Below, in pieces: positions 62,350-64,000 of a stretch of DNA of 64,000 nt; within the stretch, counting starts at the first letter, position 1, and each line of letters starts with the position of its first letter. This DNA comes from Ascaris suum (lineage: Eukaryota; Nematoda; Chromadorea; Rhabditida; Ascarididae). The position numbers and the translations under genes were made by a program. Location: positions 2,572,001 through 2,636,000 of the forward strand of contig CM024178.1 of assembly GCA_013433145.1 (NCBI GenBank). The letters run 5' to 3'. The notes below the pieces were generated by a model. The model had not been told where the DNA came from, searched no databases, and saw nothing but the letters and a program-made list of their open reading frames with translations.

Positions 62350-64000
62350 TTTGTTATTTCTAATGTTCCACATAACCTATAATTTTGGATCTCAGCGATT
62401 TTATGATGTTTTTAGGGAAAAACGGAAAGAGAGATGATATTCAATGTTTGCGTGGAGTGGCGATCATCTATGTGCTTTCATTCCATCTGTTTCCGAGTGT
62501 ATTCCCAAAGGGTTTTCTTGGCGTCGATATATTTTTCGTCATTTCTGGTTACCTCATCACGATGATCCTCTCGAGGAACACACCGATCTCATTTGCCGAT
62601 ACAGGAACGTTTTTCTCAAAGCGTATTCGTCGGATATTTCCTGCCTATTATCTCATGATTTTCGCTGTGCTCGTCGTTGGAAGAATATATTTAATTTCTT
62701 ATGATCAACGCTTGCTTGCTCTTGATAGCGGATGGACTCTTGCTTTTTTGTCGAATGTCCACAAATATTTTCAACAGAAGGACTATTTTGCTGAGGTGAG
62801 TGCGTTCTGCCACTCAACAAGATGCAGCGTACACCGAATAACTGCAACAGCTTATACTTACCTTTAGCAGCACCGAAGAAAAATCGAAAACCATAATCTA
62901 ACTTTGAAAGAAATCTGTCTCCTATGTCCCCAGGCTGGAGGTAGGTATCATGTGGAAAAATTCCACATACCTTTTTTAGCGATTATTTAACCTGGGGGCG
63001 TTTCAGCTATAGGATGCTCAGGTTCGATTTAGGAGGAATGAAAATATGTTGTCGAAACCAGCCTTGTCGACATAATATGAAGCGTCTCAACAAATGTCGT
63101 TGCAATTACTCATAGCACGGGGAAATATTGGTCAAAATCTCTTGAATAAGCCAACACACGCTAACGTTGGGAAGTCGAAGAAATGTTTAAACGTAATATG
63201 ACGTCACCTAGCAATGTTCTCTTTATGATATGTGCTCTAATGTTCTTGCAGGTTGCAAACTATGATTTCCTGTTGCACGCTTGGTCGTTAGCCGTTGAGA
63301 TACAATTCTATTGTGTTGCGCCACTATTCGCGTTGATTGCACACCGTCTCAGCTTGGGGAAAATGCTCGTCGCTACTGTTGCCATAGGATCGTTCGTTGT
63401 GCATGTCGAATCGACTGGTGAACTCCATTTTTCGTCGCTTCCGTCTCGCCTCTGGCAGTTTCTTGCGGGCTCATTTGCCTTCGAATTCCATCACAGGGTT
63501 AGCGGTTCGATTTCGTCAGTATCTTTGGATTCCGCTTCTCGCGTTACCCCTTTCATGAGTGGCAGTTGCTGCTAATGCCTGCATCGTTGTGAGCCGCGGT
63601 CCACTGCATCGGAATTCTGGTCGCAGGATCTTGGAAATTCGATTCTGATGATTTGTCGAAAGAAGGCTGGAACAGTATGGAGGAAGGATGTCCTCGATCA
63701 TATTTCAGTTTCGAAGTCTTTTCCGATTTTATCTTTCAGAAATGTTTAGAGGTACAATATACCCATCTTACCAATCCGAAAACAGTTTCAAGAGAATCGG
63801 TGCAGTGCGTGCAGGAAGCGAGAAACCAAATTTCCCTTTGACTTCTTTAAATCATGCATTAAAGCAGATGGTAAGAATTGAAAACAGAAAGCTCCTTTGT
63901 TGTCAGCCCACCTGTCAACCTTCGAATGGGACGCAAATGAAAGCTGGTCCTGTAGTGGTGAAGTGAGGGCCACTTTATTGCCATTTCTATAGCTTCCAGC
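62350..64000 (+). repeat. Recent segmental duplication, copy 3 (inverted, gene D)
   Basis: The reverse complement of about 10455-8782, continuing to the window edge. Intron 1, exon 2 and intron 2 match genes A and B almost base for base, while exon 1 has many C-like bases. The copy is inverted relative to A and B. Confidence 0.85.
62403..64000 (+). CDS. Gene D: OAC-type O-acyltransferase, 5' end only (runs off right edge)
   Basis: Two exons lie in the window: exon 1 (62403-62795, donor GTGAGT) and exon 2 (63252-63558, acceptor CTTGCAG, probable donor GTGGCAG). Two ATG codons at 62403 and 62406 start an open frame reading MMFLGKNGKRDDIQCLRG, a natural start for this family, where the acyltransferase-3 domain begins almost at the N terminus. 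A rival view is that TTTTTAG at 62409-62415 is an acceptor and the start lies further upstream. Exon 1 keeps LSFHLFPSVFP, GVDIFFVISGYL and RRIFPAYYL; exon 2 keeps NYDFLLHAWSLAVEIQFYC and SLPSRLWQFLAGSFAFE. Both exons are open. The rest of the gene should follow beyond 64000. Intron 1, exon 2 and intron 2 are nearly identical to genes A and B. Confidence 0.75.

Larger units (their letters stand above)
57006..62402. other. Interval between gene C and gene D; no firmly supported gene
   Basis: Includes an inverted repeat-family-3 copy (57420-57550) and a possible minus-strand membrane protein locus (59519-60923, listed separately). The frames at 58107-58546 overlap in three phases and match nothing I know. 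The rest is AT-rich DNA without supported features. Confidence 0.45.

Overview
This is eukaryotic DNA, most likely from a parasitic strongylid (hookworm-like) nematode. The AT-rich background, very short exons spread over 8-10 kb, GTGAGT/GTAAG donors, TTTCAG/TTTGCAG acceptors and nematode-style retroelement relics point there. The species call is inference. No rRNA, tRNA, CRISPR array or prokaryotic operon was seen.

The recognisable content is a cluster of four paralogous membrane O-acyltransferase genes of the nematode OAC type: an N-terminal acyltransferase-3 membrane domain fused to a C-terminal SGNH/GDSL-like domain. Gene A (minus, exons between 10388 and 1825; its last two exons are not found in the window) and gene B (minus, 26486 to 16377) lie head to tail. 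Gene C (plus, about 44576 to 54906) and gene D (plus, 62403 to beyond the right edge) face the other way. Gene C gives nine exons whose splice phases all agree and which stay open for about 728 residues. Gene A is open in every exon seen but has a lost splice acceptor and a stop just after the expected start. Gene B has at least eight indels, spread over exons 1-4 and 7. Gene D is cut by the window edge after exon 2.

The first three exons and upstream DNA of A and B are nearly identical (8090-11340 and 24210-27430), and part of the same segment recurs inverted at 62350-64000. The later exons of A and B are clearly more diverged. This suggests an old duplication with recent gene conversion or re-duplication of the 5' half. 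Gene D's exon 1 is a mosaic of C-like and A/B-like sequence.

The rest (28-44 kb, 55-62 kb and the long introns) is repeat-rich. It holds a Ty3/gypsy integrase relic inside intron 1 of gene C, a second gypsy fragment with a repeated LTR end, two non-LTR reverse transcriptase relics, a 0.95-kb direct duplication, several dispersed repeat families and two long TA microsatellites. No other protein gene could be supported with confidence.
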